64,000 bases of DNA from contig MCGO01000006.1 in the NCBI GenBank assembly GCA_002104985.1, forward strand, positions 682,001-746,000. Reading direction: 5' to 3'. The position numbers and the translations under genes are program-made. Of the stretch, positions 23,486-34,057 are shown piece after piece; within the stretch, counting starts at the first letter, position 1; the number at the start of each line of letters is the position of its first letter. A model generated the notes under the pieces. That model made no database searches and was not told where the DNA came from. It worked only from the letters and a program-made list of their open reading frames with translations. Source of the stretch: Rhizoclosmatium globosum. Lineage: Eukaryota; Chytridiomycota; Chytridiomycetes; Chytridiales; Chytriomycetaceae.

Positions 23486-25894
23486 ATGCTCTTTAACTGC
23501 CGCGCGTTAGCAATGGTTCTCATGGCGTCCGCCATCCATGCGGACACCAACTCGACAGTCTTGAATGCCTTATCGGCAGATTCTGGCAACTCAGACAACA
23601 CGGTTTCAGCGATCAAAGCTGATAACGTGTTGATCCAACCTGCAAGCGTTATTTCCCTTCGAGAGATCACTGTATCCGGAAGTATAATCGATGAGTGGAA
23701 CTCCTGCAACGCTACACTTGGAGACACTGTAAAAACCCGAGCAATCTGTGTTGTGTTGCTCCAGGCGATAAATTGAATGGGAAGACGACGTGTCGTCCTT
23801 CAAATGGTGCGTTTCTCATTCACAATTGTGGTTTGGCTAATACCTCCTCAAGACTGTTACGTCCCTCCTCCAAATCCAGGGACTGTAATTGGAGATTGGA
23901 ATGAATGCCATGCTAATCTTGGGGACACATGCAGTGCGAACTTTGTTTGTTGTGTTGCCCCAGCGACAAATTGAACGGAAAAACAACGTGTCGTCCACCA
24001 AATGGTAAGTTCACTCTCAATTCAAGTTTATTGCTAACCTATTTTTTAGATTGCGATGTTCCTCCAAAGACTGTGATTGGAGACTGGAACGAGTGCCATG
24101 CCAATCTTGGGGAGACCTGCAATGCGAACTTTGTGTGCTGTGTTGCTCCAGGTGATAAACTAACCGGCAAGACTACATGTCGCCCAACAAATGGTATGTG
24201 TCTTGTTTGTCATAAGGGCAACGTTTTGATTATCTTTGTTTAGACTGTTACATTCCATCTCCAAACCCAGGATCAGTCATTGGAGACTACGGCGAGTGTC
24301 ATACCAATGCTGGAGACACTTGTGCGTCAGCCTTGACAGGATTTGTGTGTGTGTCGCTCCTGCTGACAAACCAAATGGAAAGACAACGTGTCGACCTTCG
24401 AATGGTGAATTCTACCTACTGCAATTTAATTATGATTTAATAGTATCTGTAGATTGTGTCGGATCGGCAGGCATTGGGGACTGGAGTAACTGCAAACCAG
24501 GGGACACTTGTGCATCAAGTGACTTCATCTGTTGTATTGCCGAAGCGGATATTATCACGCAGAAATATACATGTCGTCAAAAAGACACAGGAAAATGCTC
24601 CACTGGGAACTCCACTATAGATCTCCCGTCGTTGCCTTCCTTGTCCACACCAATGTGGGCTGGAGTCAATAGTTACTTCCTGGCAAATCTCCCCGAAGCT
24701 GATCAAAAGTATGTGTTGTCTGCTCTTCAACAAGCTGGTATTACTGTTGTGCGTGTGTTCGTCACACAGTTCAAGCCAAACGGTAAAAAGACAAATGCAT
24801 ATGGCCAGCCTGACTTGGAAATGACAACCATTGGACAATATAACGACACTGCTCTCACCTACTTGGATGGACTCCTCTCGATTGTTCCAGATTATGGCAT
24901 CAAGCTCATTATTGCCTTCCACGACCGCTGGAACCTTGATAGTACATATCAAGTGTGTGATGCTTACTGTTTGACATACAGTAAAAGCAAACGAACCTGC
25001 CAAGTATGATCCTGCACAATTTTACACAACAAAGATGCTCAACAAGCGTTTGACAACCGAGTCGTTCACATTATCAATCATCAAAACGCGAAAATGGGAA
25101 ATACAGCGTGGAAAAACCTCCCTCAGTCAATTTACGCGTTTGAATTCCAGAACGAGGCGATGGGGCAATTACTCCAAAGCTACCAAATCCTGACTGGTGG
25201 TGCACACGAGCAACAAATCTCCGACCTTTGCTTCCAAATAATGGAATTAAAATCGCCACTGGCGGAGGACGAGACTTTGAACAATCAATCATTGACCAGA
25301 ACTTTAATTGCTCAGCCATTGACATCGTAGCTATTCATGCTTACGATTTCCCAGTCGATTTGGTCAAGGCCGCAATCACCAAAGCAATCAAGTCCAACAA
25401 AATGATTGTCTTTGAAGAATTCGGAGCGATGGAGCCAGAGAAACGCGAGTCCACTCTTTCTTTTGTTGCAGGGTTTGCAATGCACATCGAATTCCTTGGA
25501 TGCCATGGGAGTTTCAAGTGTCTCTCAAACTGACGATTTCGAATTCTCTCCTACTGAAACAAGTTTGTGGAATACGTTGACAAAGTATGGTAGGGCTGCT
25601 GGAGCTGTAAATGCAACAACTTCAACTACTTCATCGACACAAAGCACCTATTTCGCTTCTAGCACGGCAATTGTGACAACAGCCTCCGGAAAATTATCAA
25701 GCTCAACTGTATTGCCCTCAGCTAGTACTATTCAAGGAACCACAAAAGTAATTGAAGCCGCAACAACTGTCCCGCCCCCTCCAGCACCACCATCAAGCCA
25801 TATTATGAAGTTCCACAGCTTGCCATTTCTGGAGCTGTACGACGTGGTCACTCCTGCCCCAAGTTTTCGCAGTCATCATTGCTTGATTCATTGA
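23486..25894 (+). CDS. Secreted GH5-like glycoside hydrolase with five Cys-rich modules
   Basis: Start at 23486: MLFNCRALAMVLMASAIHA is a signal peptide. Five related modules of about 45-50 residues follow (near 23680, 23850, 24050, 24245 and 24450), each with the pattern DC...IGDWNEC...DTC...CC..A...TTCRPxNG, six cysteines. A linker leads to a TIM-barrel-type domain from about 24640 (PMWAGVNSYFL). It contains YAFEFQNEAM (acid/base Glu of GH5-type enzymes, near 25145) and IVFEEFG (nucleophile Glu, near 25410), which fits mannanase/glucanase-like GH5. A Ser/Thr-rich tail with a Pro run follows. The modules are separated by short phase-1 introns that each fall inside the codon after xN. Frame breaks occur near 23730, 23970, 24340, 24990 and 25480. 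Substrate and exact GH5 subfamily are not determinable here. Confidence 0.75.
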
Positions 25895-26315
25895 TATTCG
25901 ATTTGTGTTAGAATTTGTTATAAGTGACAATAAGTTTAACCTTTGTCACCTACACTACCGTTTCACTTCCTCTTATTTTATTTTGTCACTTCAAGCAAAC
26001 AGCCATTCTACACGTGTTCGCGACGATTGCGCATCGTTAACGCAGAACTGCAGACGCTGAGGACGTCAGCACACAAAGTGAAAGCAAATCAAAACAGGAA
26101 TAACTTTGCTCTATATATGCAAATTTATTTGTCCAAGTAGAATCCAGTTTAAACACAACGGTCATGATGTAAAACAGACGATAGAGAAAGAAATGTGGCT
26201 GTAGGCTCATCAACACGGCTATATACGAAGAAAAACAGACATAAGAATATAAAGTAGCTGAAAGTGGCTGTCCTGTTGTAGAAAGATAGCTCTCGAAAGA
26301 GGAGCCCACACAACG

Positions 26316-26337
26316 CCGCACTCCTGCCCGAGTGCGG
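26316..26337. repeat. GC-rich inverted repeat (hairpin)
   Basis: CCGCACTC and GAGTGCGG form a perfect 8-bp stem around CTGCCC, in an otherwise AT-rich spacer. On the minus strand it is preceded by GTTAGAGCCCC, which weakly resembles a pol III B box. Confidence 0.6.
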
Positions 26338-26585
26338 GGCTCTAACCCGCGGAACCACTGTCCACCTTCTCTTTTCCTCGTGGTACTAAGAGTCTAAGTG
26401 ACAGTGGCGGCCAAGATAGGTCTGTGGACGGCTCTCCGTCGAGGCGATAATACAAAAATGTAGACGACGTAAAAGGGGTGGTAGATGCTGAATGGTCGAT
26501 GGTGGAAAGACCAGTAGTTGGTAGAGACAGTGTGACGATGGTAGCGGCTATAATAGCCTTCGAGATGGACCAAGTGAACCAGAGG

Positions 26586-26650
26586 GGACCTACCTGTGCA
26601 TTTGGACCGAGTAGACTGGACAGGACCTACCTGTACACCTGGTAGACTGA
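26586..26650. repeat. Imperfect direct repeat, about 30 bp x 2
   Basis: GGACCTACCTGT starts both copies (26586 and 26623), and both end with TAGACTG after a variable middle. Confidence 0.55.
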
Positions 26651-26959
26651 AGAATAGATGGGGGAGGGAGAAGCTGCTGGTAGAAGGCCGTTTGAGGGGA
26701 TGATTTGTGAGGAGGAAGAGAGGGAGGAAAGCAATATTTATACCCTTCCTGTCAAACCTGACAATTCCAAGAGCAAAAAAACGCGTTCGTTCGGACACGC
26801 CAAACGAAATACGACAGAGTGTCCGATACTTGCATCGTCATGACAAGATTTTTCCTTGGTTTTAAAAGCAGACTTTATTTTTGTACCTGATGAAAGATAA
26901 ATGAGTGAACGTGGGAGCTACTCCTCGCGTCAAGGGTATCTAATTAACGAGATAAAGAT

Positions 26960-28384
26960 TTACTTAAGCTGAATTCCTGGCACAGCCTTTTTGACGTCGC
27001 GGCGGAAATCGTGGTAGTAAAAGTTATCATCAACTCCTAAGTAATCCAAAATACGGAAGACAATTTTCATCATAAAACGACCAATCTTCAAGTCAATTGG
27101 GCTGCTAGCCTTCATTCTGCGAGCAGTCTTTCGTGAAAGGGCGACAGACGCATGCGCACGAGGGACACGAATCTTGTTGTACACCTCGAAAGCTTTTGCA
27201 TAATCCTCGTTGAAATGACCCATCAAGTCAGCAAGCACTCCGGCATCCTCAAGAGCTTGATTCAAACCTTGTCCATAGAAAGGCGTGGTACCATGTGCAG
27301 CATCTCCGACCAAGACAACACGGCCTTTGGAGAACTTTGGAATATTTGGGAGATCGTACAAGTTTGCTGGGGTAATACGAACACATCGACGAATGCATTC
27401 AACAATGGTTGGGGAGGCACCCCAAGATTCAACAAGTTCAGCAAGCTTGGCGGCTTCCTTTGGAAGATCCGAATATGGACGCCATTCATCAGCATCAGTC
27501 AATGGCTTTCGTGGATCCAAATTGCACACCATTATTTCCCCATCTGTCTGGCTGCAGCGACAGGCAAACACCAAACGTGAATTCAATGGATCGCTGTACA
27601 CAGCTCCATTGTACTCGAAATCCAAAAGCTTCCCATCAGGAAGTGGACGTCCCAGTCCGACGACACCAACGAAACCAGTTGCCCACACTTCTGGCTTTGC
27701 AGCTTCAGGGAAGACTGATCGGCGTGTGGCAGAGTGGATTCCGTCAGCTCCAACCACAAAATCAGCCGTAACTTTTGTACCATCTTCAAACTCGACAGTA
27801 ACATCATTCTCAGTTTGAGTCAACGTCTTGAGCTTCTTGCCACCAAAGACTTTGACACCAGCAGTGTTTGCAGCCTTCATCAAGGATGCATGCAACTTTG
27901 AACGAAGAATTTGGATTGATTCGACTTCACCTTTCTTTTGAGTCTTTTTTGAGATACGGTCCTAATTTACATCGTGATGCTTGGGTTAAGCTTGATCTTG
28001 GTAGATATGGCCGTACTCACCCTTCCATCAATCAAGAGATAGTTCATTTCATTCATCGGGTCGATACGGAACTGTTTGATTGCATCCAAGAGCCCAAGAT
28101 GACCCAGAGCCTTGATCCCATTTCCCAACAACGAAACACCACCGCCCACTTCTCCAAACTGAATACCGGTTGGTTCTCCGCTCTTAAGAGTGTCTTTGAG
28201 GTACTGAATGGGATCAACCTTGTCATACAGCGTTGGCTGAGATTGTATTATGTTAAGTACGCGCACTTCCGCTGTACCAATTCAAAACACCAAATTAAAT
28301 CACCTCGAATCCTTGTCTTTTGAGAGCAATTGCTGTGACAGCTCCAGCGAGGCCTGACCCAATGACTGCAACAGTTTTGCCCAT
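26960..28384 (-). CDS. FAD-dependent aromatic-type monooxygenase (copy 1)
   Basis: A class A flavoprotein monooxygenase (salicylate hydroxylase / kynurenine 3-monooxygenase-like), which hydroxylates a substrate using NAD(P)H and O2. The start at 28384 (MGKTVAVIGSGLAGAV) gives the dinucleotide-binding GxGxxG. The DG motif is FVVGADGIHSATRR (about 27750), and the GD motif is RVVLVGDAAHGTTPFYGQG (about 27290), where FAD contacts the ribityl chain. Three exons: intron 1 follows RQGFE and intron 2 follows LLIDG, the same positions as in the paralogue at 51.0-52.4 kb. The C-terminus (FYYHDFRRDVKKAVPGIQLK) is hydrophilic, although IVFRILDYLG nearby could be membrane-associated. It is separated by only 94 bp from a plus-strand remnant. 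The substrate is unknown. Confidence 0.88.
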
Positions 28385-28478
28385 CGAAGCTTGTGTGGGA
28401 GAAGTTTGAGAGTGTACAAAAAACTGTTCGCGTTATTGTGGCCGTTTTCTTATAGGCTGCAGAATATCCTCACTTAAT

Positions 28479-28688
28479 ATGACTGCAGTTCTTGTGATTG
28501 ACCTCCAAGTTGGAATGTTTCCACTTCTCAAAGAAAAACGACTGAGTGTCCGATACAGTATACTGTTGTTGTGCGTCCTTGGTTTAAAAAAGGCTGCAAC
28601 GTCTATTCTTTGTTTTATTGGCCTCATAGAAGCTAAACCCATGAAAATGGTCCTGCACAGTTTTTGCCGACTCAGGTGTCGTTATTGA
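28479..28688 (+). pseudogene. Possible remnant of an isochorismatase-like hydrolase (N-terminus only)
   Basis: The first residues, MTAVLVIDLQVGMF, match the start of isochorismatase/cysteine-hydrolase family proteins, in which the Asp of VIDxQ is catalytic. After about 15 residues the frame loses any family resemblance, and no C-terminal half (with the family Cys) is found before the next gene at 28682. It is divergent from FAD monooxygenase 1, with 94 bp between starts. It is either a truncated relic or a chance match. Confidence 0.35.
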
Positions 28689-29826
28689 TGCGTCCCAACT
28701 CCAGTCGGTAACCTCTTTGAACCCATTAAATCTTTTGGCGGAACTTCCGACTCAAATCCGAGTTTTCCAAAACTCTCCAAAATACTGTCCACAGGATCAG
28801 GTATAATCGGAGGCTGCAATTCACGCGCATTCAGCTTCCCCAATCCATTTTCTTATAAAACGCGTGTCGCTTGATTTCATCCGCACCCTCAGACGATCCA
28901 ATACGTTGCTCTGGATCTTTATGCAACAACCCACGAATCAAACTCGTTGCTGAAGGTGAAAGATATTTCGGAAACTTTGGTTTCTTTTTCAATATCCCTT
29001 CCATCACTTTTTTCCGGTTGTTTCCAGAGAATGGCGGTGATCCTGTTAGCAAGTCAAACATCAAGGCGCCGAGACTCCAGTAATCGCACGCCATTCCATA
29101 CGACGAGGATTCTTCCAAAATTTCAGGGGCCATGTATTCGATTGTTCCACACACTGTTTTGGTCTCCAGTGCGACTTTGCTGAGTCCAAAGTCCGTCAGT
29201 AAAATATGACCTTCTGAATCCAAAAGAACATTCTCGGGCTTAAGATCGCGATAAATAATGCCAAGCTCGTGTAAATGTTCAAGAGCAAGAAGAATTTCAC
29301 CAACATAAAATGCAGCGGTTGGCTCCTTGAACATAACTTCCTTCGCAAGGTAGCGGAACAAATCTCCTCCAGGTGCATATTGCAGAATAAGATATAGTTT
29401 TGTGGGCGTTTGGAAAGCGTAATGCAGCGTCACAATAAAGTGATGGTTAAGCTGAGATAGAATCTGCCGCTCACTCTTTGTATGATGTAGAGTTTTTGTG
29501 CCATGAAGACTTAACGTTGCTTTCTTCAGCACTTTCATGGCAAACAAGTCTCCTGTGTCCTTTTGTCGAACAAGGAAGACTTTTCCATACGCTCCTCGTC
29601 CTATAACCTGTACTGCATCAAAGTCTTCCAAGATTGCGCGAGGATCAGATGATTTGTGGTCTGGACTGTCGGGAGAACTTGCTGGAGAACATTCCGTCGC
29701 ATTTTCTATTGCAGAGTAGTTTCTGATTTCGAAGGAGACACTGCCACGTCTAGTCTTTGTCCCTGATTCTTGCAGGGACTCTGTGTGCTCAGGTTCTATG
29801 ATAACTGGCAGCTCCGGTTCATTCAT
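28682..29826 (-). CDS. AGC protein kinase, S6K-like
   Basis: A serine/threonine kinase close to ribosomal S6 kinase / fungal PSK-type AGC kinases. After a roughly 65-residue Ser/Pro-rich N-terminus (start 29826, MNEPELPVII) comes an unbroken kinase domain: P-loop IGRGAYGKVFLV, VAIK-type Lys in FAMKVLKK, catalytic YRDLKPENVLLD, DFGLSK, T-loop KTVCGTIEYMAPEIL and the C-lobe end RHAFYKKMDWG. The main frame stops at 28831. A one-base change at the C run 28838-28841 would extend it with an AGC-tail-like sequence (PPIIPDP...LESFGKLGF) to a stop at 28682. I see no clear hydrophobic motif FxxF[ST]. There is no intron in the kinase domain, unlike most neighbours. It probably responds to TORC1/PDK1-type inputs by family; nothing in the DNA shows regulation. 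Confidence 0.88.
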
Positions 29827-30159
29827 TGGATTTCTAAAAATAAGCCCGAATTTCCACTTATTAATTCTCCAGCCTCTTCACTATCTTAAAGCAGAGTACT
29901 TTTCACAAATCCAGCTCTCGCAGTCGAAAGAAATGCCTAAAGAGTAACTGGCGAGACCGTATCGTCCACACAGCCCCAACCTCATTGCCAGATAAATTAA
30001 AAGATGAAAAATTGCCAAGGATCCAGAGCTTGATACTTTGTACAGGACCCAATATGGTGTCAAGAATGCTATTTATTTGTTCTAGGTAAGTGCAAACTGT
30101 GTTCATTTGTTTGTTTTCACGACAACCAAGCACCCCAACCAACCAATTCTGTGAAATCC

Positions 30160-32419
30160 ATGTTTTCGACGCGGCGCAAGAAAGAGGTTCTGCCGTACTC
30201 TGCGTTCTCCGCGCCGCCGTCGGTGCCGCAGCCAAGCGACGCGGCGAAGGCGAATCGACGGATTTCGATGTTCTTTGGCGCCGGCAACGATCTCAGCGAC
30301 GCCCAAACAGCCTCTGCGTCGCCGGCACAGAAACTGAAAAACTTTATTAAACGATCAAAGTCTAAATGGACGCTGAGGAAGGACGGCGAGGACTCTTTTG
30401 GTGGTGCAAAGTTACAAACTCAGATCTACTTGGACGCTCCTTTGGGCTACTCTCACTCACAGCAACAATCATATGCTCACACTCAATGTTTGAATACTGG
30501 TACTCAGTCGTGGAAGGTATGCAGTGCCTGTCATTGGTTCATATGGTCATCAATCAATCTCACTCTGACGTTTTCAACCAGCCACATGAACATCCAATCG
30601 CGTCCCAAAACAACTCATTCACCCATACCTTCAACCATCGTCCTTCAACGCCTCATACCCCTGACTTGATGAGATCTAGTTATGCCACATCCTCTGACTC
30701 ACGTCCTGTCTCATCTTCCGACCTGTACAAGTAGGTAGCATAGAAAGAAACGAGCGGGTCGAACGAAATTCGCAAGATCTTGAATTAAGGATAAAATGAG
30801 GAATTATGAGCGGATTAATGACGTTGTCACAGAGTGAAGCGAAAACCTGCCAACCTACAGGTTTGCTTTCCAAGAATAGGCGATGGAGAATGGTTTATGG
30901 GAACAAACTTAAACTTTGGGAGTAAGCTAACCCAAATTCACGAACAGCAACCAACACTCGTTTGATTTTACCGACCGTCCAGCAACCTCCTATACCCTCT
31001 CCCGCTCAGATCCAACCCAAGAAATCTCTGTGCAAAACAATGCCCTTGATACTGCCCGTTCTGTTTCTGCGCCACCTCAACTGACTTTGGATGTGGATTC
31101 TACTCTTGATTTTGACACCACACTCGACTTTACCGTCACGAACGATTCAACCTTTTCCGACGTCCTGCGCCCTGATCATACAGATACAAAAAACTTTGAT
31201 TCAGCTGTTGAAAGCAAGTCTCCACCCAATCAAATACCTGAAGACGATAATGACGCCTTCAAATTTGCTCTCCCGCCCGCCCGCAAGCGATACAACCGAC
31301 GAGAATCAAATACTTGGCATTCAGTATCCTCGGCACTCAAGGAATTGGATCGTGTGGGAGAGTCTTTTGATTCGTCTAAAGACAACCAAAAAAGGAAGAG
31401 CCAGAGTCAACGTAGCGAGTGAGTTTAGACAGTAAATAATGCTGAGTATTCAAAAATTATCCTAGAACCCGACACCTGCCACAACTCAATCATCTGCGAC
31501 TGTATCTCCGCAATCCCTCGATACCCCAAGACGCAATTCTCGAATCGTCTCACCGCTTCCTCCTTCGTTTGCAAAGCCTCCTCTTTCTCCCTCCTTGAAG
31601 AAACAAGAGCGTCAACAATCATTCCCAACCACTGACACGTACTATCACCCTAAACCGCCTCTTTCCCCAACAAAAAAGCAAGACCGCCGCCAATCCTCAT
31701 ACTCTACAACCTCCACCCCATCCTTCACTGACCCAACCTACCTACATCAAACCCCCATACAAACCCCCATAATGTACATCCCCGTATCCTTCATCCCATC
31801 TCGTCCAACAACCCCAACCCCCTCCCGAAAGTCTAAATCCTCCATCGCAACCTCCACAAAACGCAAATCGATCTCACAACAACAAGACAACTTGGACGAC
31901 ACCCCACTCTCCCATCTCGCCCACACCCACAAACAACAAACCGTCGAAAAGTTTATGAACAACGATACAGACGTCTTAACGTTCCTCCACGGCGACCCGA
32001 ACCTCTCCGGCGTGATTGACGCGATCCGGCGCCTGAAGTCGTTGAAATGAGTCCTGCTGAGATCAAGGCGTTTCGTAAGGGCAGAGAGACGAGCGGAGAC
32101 GAAGTCAGAGGATGAGTGGGAATTGGGGTGGTGCGTTTGTGCAGCCGCAGATGAATGTTGCGGGAAACCGGGCGTCTCAGGTTGTGTTGCCGACTCCGCA
32201 TGTTATGTATGCGACGCAGCCAGTTGGGTACGCTCATCCCGGAATGTTTGTGCCGCAGAATAGTGGGCTTGCACTTAATCCATATCATGGAGGGAGAAGT
32301 GAGGTCAGTTTTATTTTTTGGTGCATTGTTCTTTTGCCTGATATGGTTTTTTACGATAGGCTGAGAACGGACGTCGTGTAGCTCAGGGTGGGAAAAATGG
32401 TTCGAGCTGGTGGGCTTAA
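30160..32419 (+). CDS. Ser/Pro/Thr-rich hypothetical protein
   Basis: Not recognised. The start MFSTRRKKEVLPYSAFS at 30160 is the first ATG of a basic N-terminus with FIKRSKSKWTLRK near 30340. The rest is low-complexity, Ser/Pro/Thr/Gln-rich and probably disordered, with repeated PPLSP and KKQ(D/E)R elements (about 31590-31690) that look like kinase or SH3-ligand sites. A short ordered stretch follows near 31950 (VEKFMNNDTDVLTFLHGD). Introns: donor GTATGC near 30516, a longer one at about 30731-30950, one at about 31420-31475 and one at about 32304-32360; the last exon ends GGKNGSSWWA. Frame changes near 32047 and 32110 lack splice sites, so the C-terminal 100 residues may instead be a separate small gene. 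Confidence 0.55.
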
Positions 32420-32649
32420 ATTGTACTTTTCGACTGTGTTGTTATGTTGAGGTGTCAACACCTTGTGCATCATAATGTTTTGTTTCGTTGTTTGTTTTTT
32501 TTACGTCTATGGATTGTCTCCTAATGCTTGTTGTATTTCATACCCCACTCTGTCCTCTTATTGTTTGCTGCCTTCCAAATTAAATGATTTAAGACGACTT
32601 ATCCTGAACAGACATGTTCATTCATAACCTGATTTCTTACACGAAGTAT

Positions 32650-33986
32650 CTATTCAACAATTTCTCCATCCTCTTCACTGTCTTCAAGCGGTCCACTCTT
32701 CGCTGAACCAGCACTCAAAGTTGAAAGAGATGCCGGAAGAGCAATGGGCGCAGGCTCATCGTCCATTTTGGCACGTTTCGCTCCATCATTGTCACCCACA
32801 ACACGCGCTTTCCAAGCCACTTCGTTCCACAAAAACTTATCAGCGTCACCAACAGCAGTTTTGACTATCGCTTCGAAAACTGCCATGCGTCGTTTTTCCG
32901 CCACGTCTTCGATACTACGTTTGAGATGATTCACAGGAACTCCCTGTTCATCCGTTCCGACAAACTGAATTGTTCCATTCGTTTCTATAAGCTGGTAAAA
33001 GATTCTAGAGCCGTTGTAAAGCACTGACGCGAGGAATAAAGCGTTGGGCTGTTTCGGGTCTTGGCAACACTGATTGCCGAAGCCCAGACTGTGCCAGTCT
33101 CAACCGATCCGATAATATTAACATTATTTCCAACGTTGAAATTTGAGACAATAGATATAACGTGGATAGTGCAGTCTTGGCACGAAACAAGAACACGATG
33201 CGTTCCCTTCGGGCTGGAAGGATAATACGAAATAGCCACGATATCACTTTCCAAGGATATTAAGAGATCAAGAGCTGCTGAGGATCCAGAGCCCGAGAGT
33301 ATGTATAGGTTCCAATGTGATGCCACAAATACTGTTGATGCATCCGGTGATGACAGGACGAAGCTTATTAATCGTGGACAGGATATCGAAAACTCAATCT
33401 TAGAATTGTGAATGCAATGGAGCTGTGCTGAGGAAGCTGTAGCCACTAGAAGGTATGGTATTGATGACGTTGGAGGTGACCAACTCGCGATTCCCGTGAC
33501 AGCCCGAAGTTTCCCATTTCCAACTTGAAACCTGGTTGACTTAGATCAACTTCGTTCACTTGAATAGTATGTCAACGCACCTGTCCATCATTTCAAGTGT
33601 TTCCGTGTTCCACAACGACACAGACCCTCCCACGTCTCCAACTGCAGCCAAAGTCTTTTCACTGCCATACAGTCCTTCTATTAGTGCTATGCATGTAACG
33701 GGTAAACGCGAAGGGACGAAAGCCGAAGCCTCTGTCTTCTTTGATGTAGTGTTGAGGATCAACAAGGAACCTTCCGTTGAGCATGCAAGGATGTCTTGAG
33801 CGGCAATTAGTAGGATACATAGAAGAATGGCGGCGTACTCTTGTGTCCAACTCCAACGAGAGCTGTGACGTTACTGAGCTTTGTCACAATATTGGAGCCA
33901 CTGATTGAATAGAGCCACCATTCATTGAGAAGATGAATGGAGTGTATTGGATGATGAAGCCGTGCACACTGCAGTGGAGACGGCAT
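32650..33986 (-). CDS. WD40-like hypothetical protein
   Basis: Start MPSPLQCARLHHP at 33986. Fragments read as a beta-propeller: NIVTKLSNVTALVGVG, then TLAAVGDVGGSVSLWNTETLEMM (33660-33600), TVFVASHWNLYILSGSG (33310) and CTIHVISIVS (33165). The C-terminus is acidic with a DEEP/SEEDGEIVE end and a helical region (KRRMAVFEAIVKTAVGDADKF). The pattern resembles small nucleolar WD40 factors, but no family signature is decisive. Exons are short and frame changes are frequent (33790, 33560, 33030). The gene is followed by 230 bp of spacer shared with the plus-strand gene ending at 32419. Confidence 0.5.
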
Positions 33987-34057
33987 CTGTTGAGTTTGCC
34001 ATCTTCAGCAAAGAAAGTTATAATAGGCCTTGTCGTTTACAGGCACATCAAAAAACA

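Larger units (their letters stand above)
25895..26959. other. Intergenic region with hairpin and short duplications
   Basis: About 1.06 kb between convergent genes. It holds no credible ORF. Visible structure: an 8-bp perfect stem with a 6-nt loop at 26316-26337, an imperfect 30-bp direct repeat at 26586-26650, and a segment at 26817-26867 that resembles 28544-28589 on the other side of the FAD monooxygenase gene. It could be a degraded non-autonomous element, but I cannot name one. Confidence 0.4.

Noticed and set aside
22716..26155. 15-base match GAATCCAGTTTAAAC at both sides of the GH5-like gene as element ends
   Set aside because: A match of this length is expected about once or twice by chance in 64 kb, and nothing else flanks it.
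26300..26380. Possible tRNA or SINE on the minus strand
   Set aside because: GTTAGAGCCCC resembles a B box and CAGTGG an A box, but spacing is wrong, no acceptor stem pairs and no anticodon arm forms. No tRNA was found anywhere in the window.
26394..26798. 134-codon minus-strand open frame
   Set aside because: Composition is Ser/His/Phe-rich without any family resemblance and it overlaps the short direct repeats; treated as chance.
32047..32419. Separate small gene starting MSPAEIKAFRKG
   Set aside because: A frame change in the larger Ser/Pro-rich gene explains it as well; it is mentioned there as an alternative.
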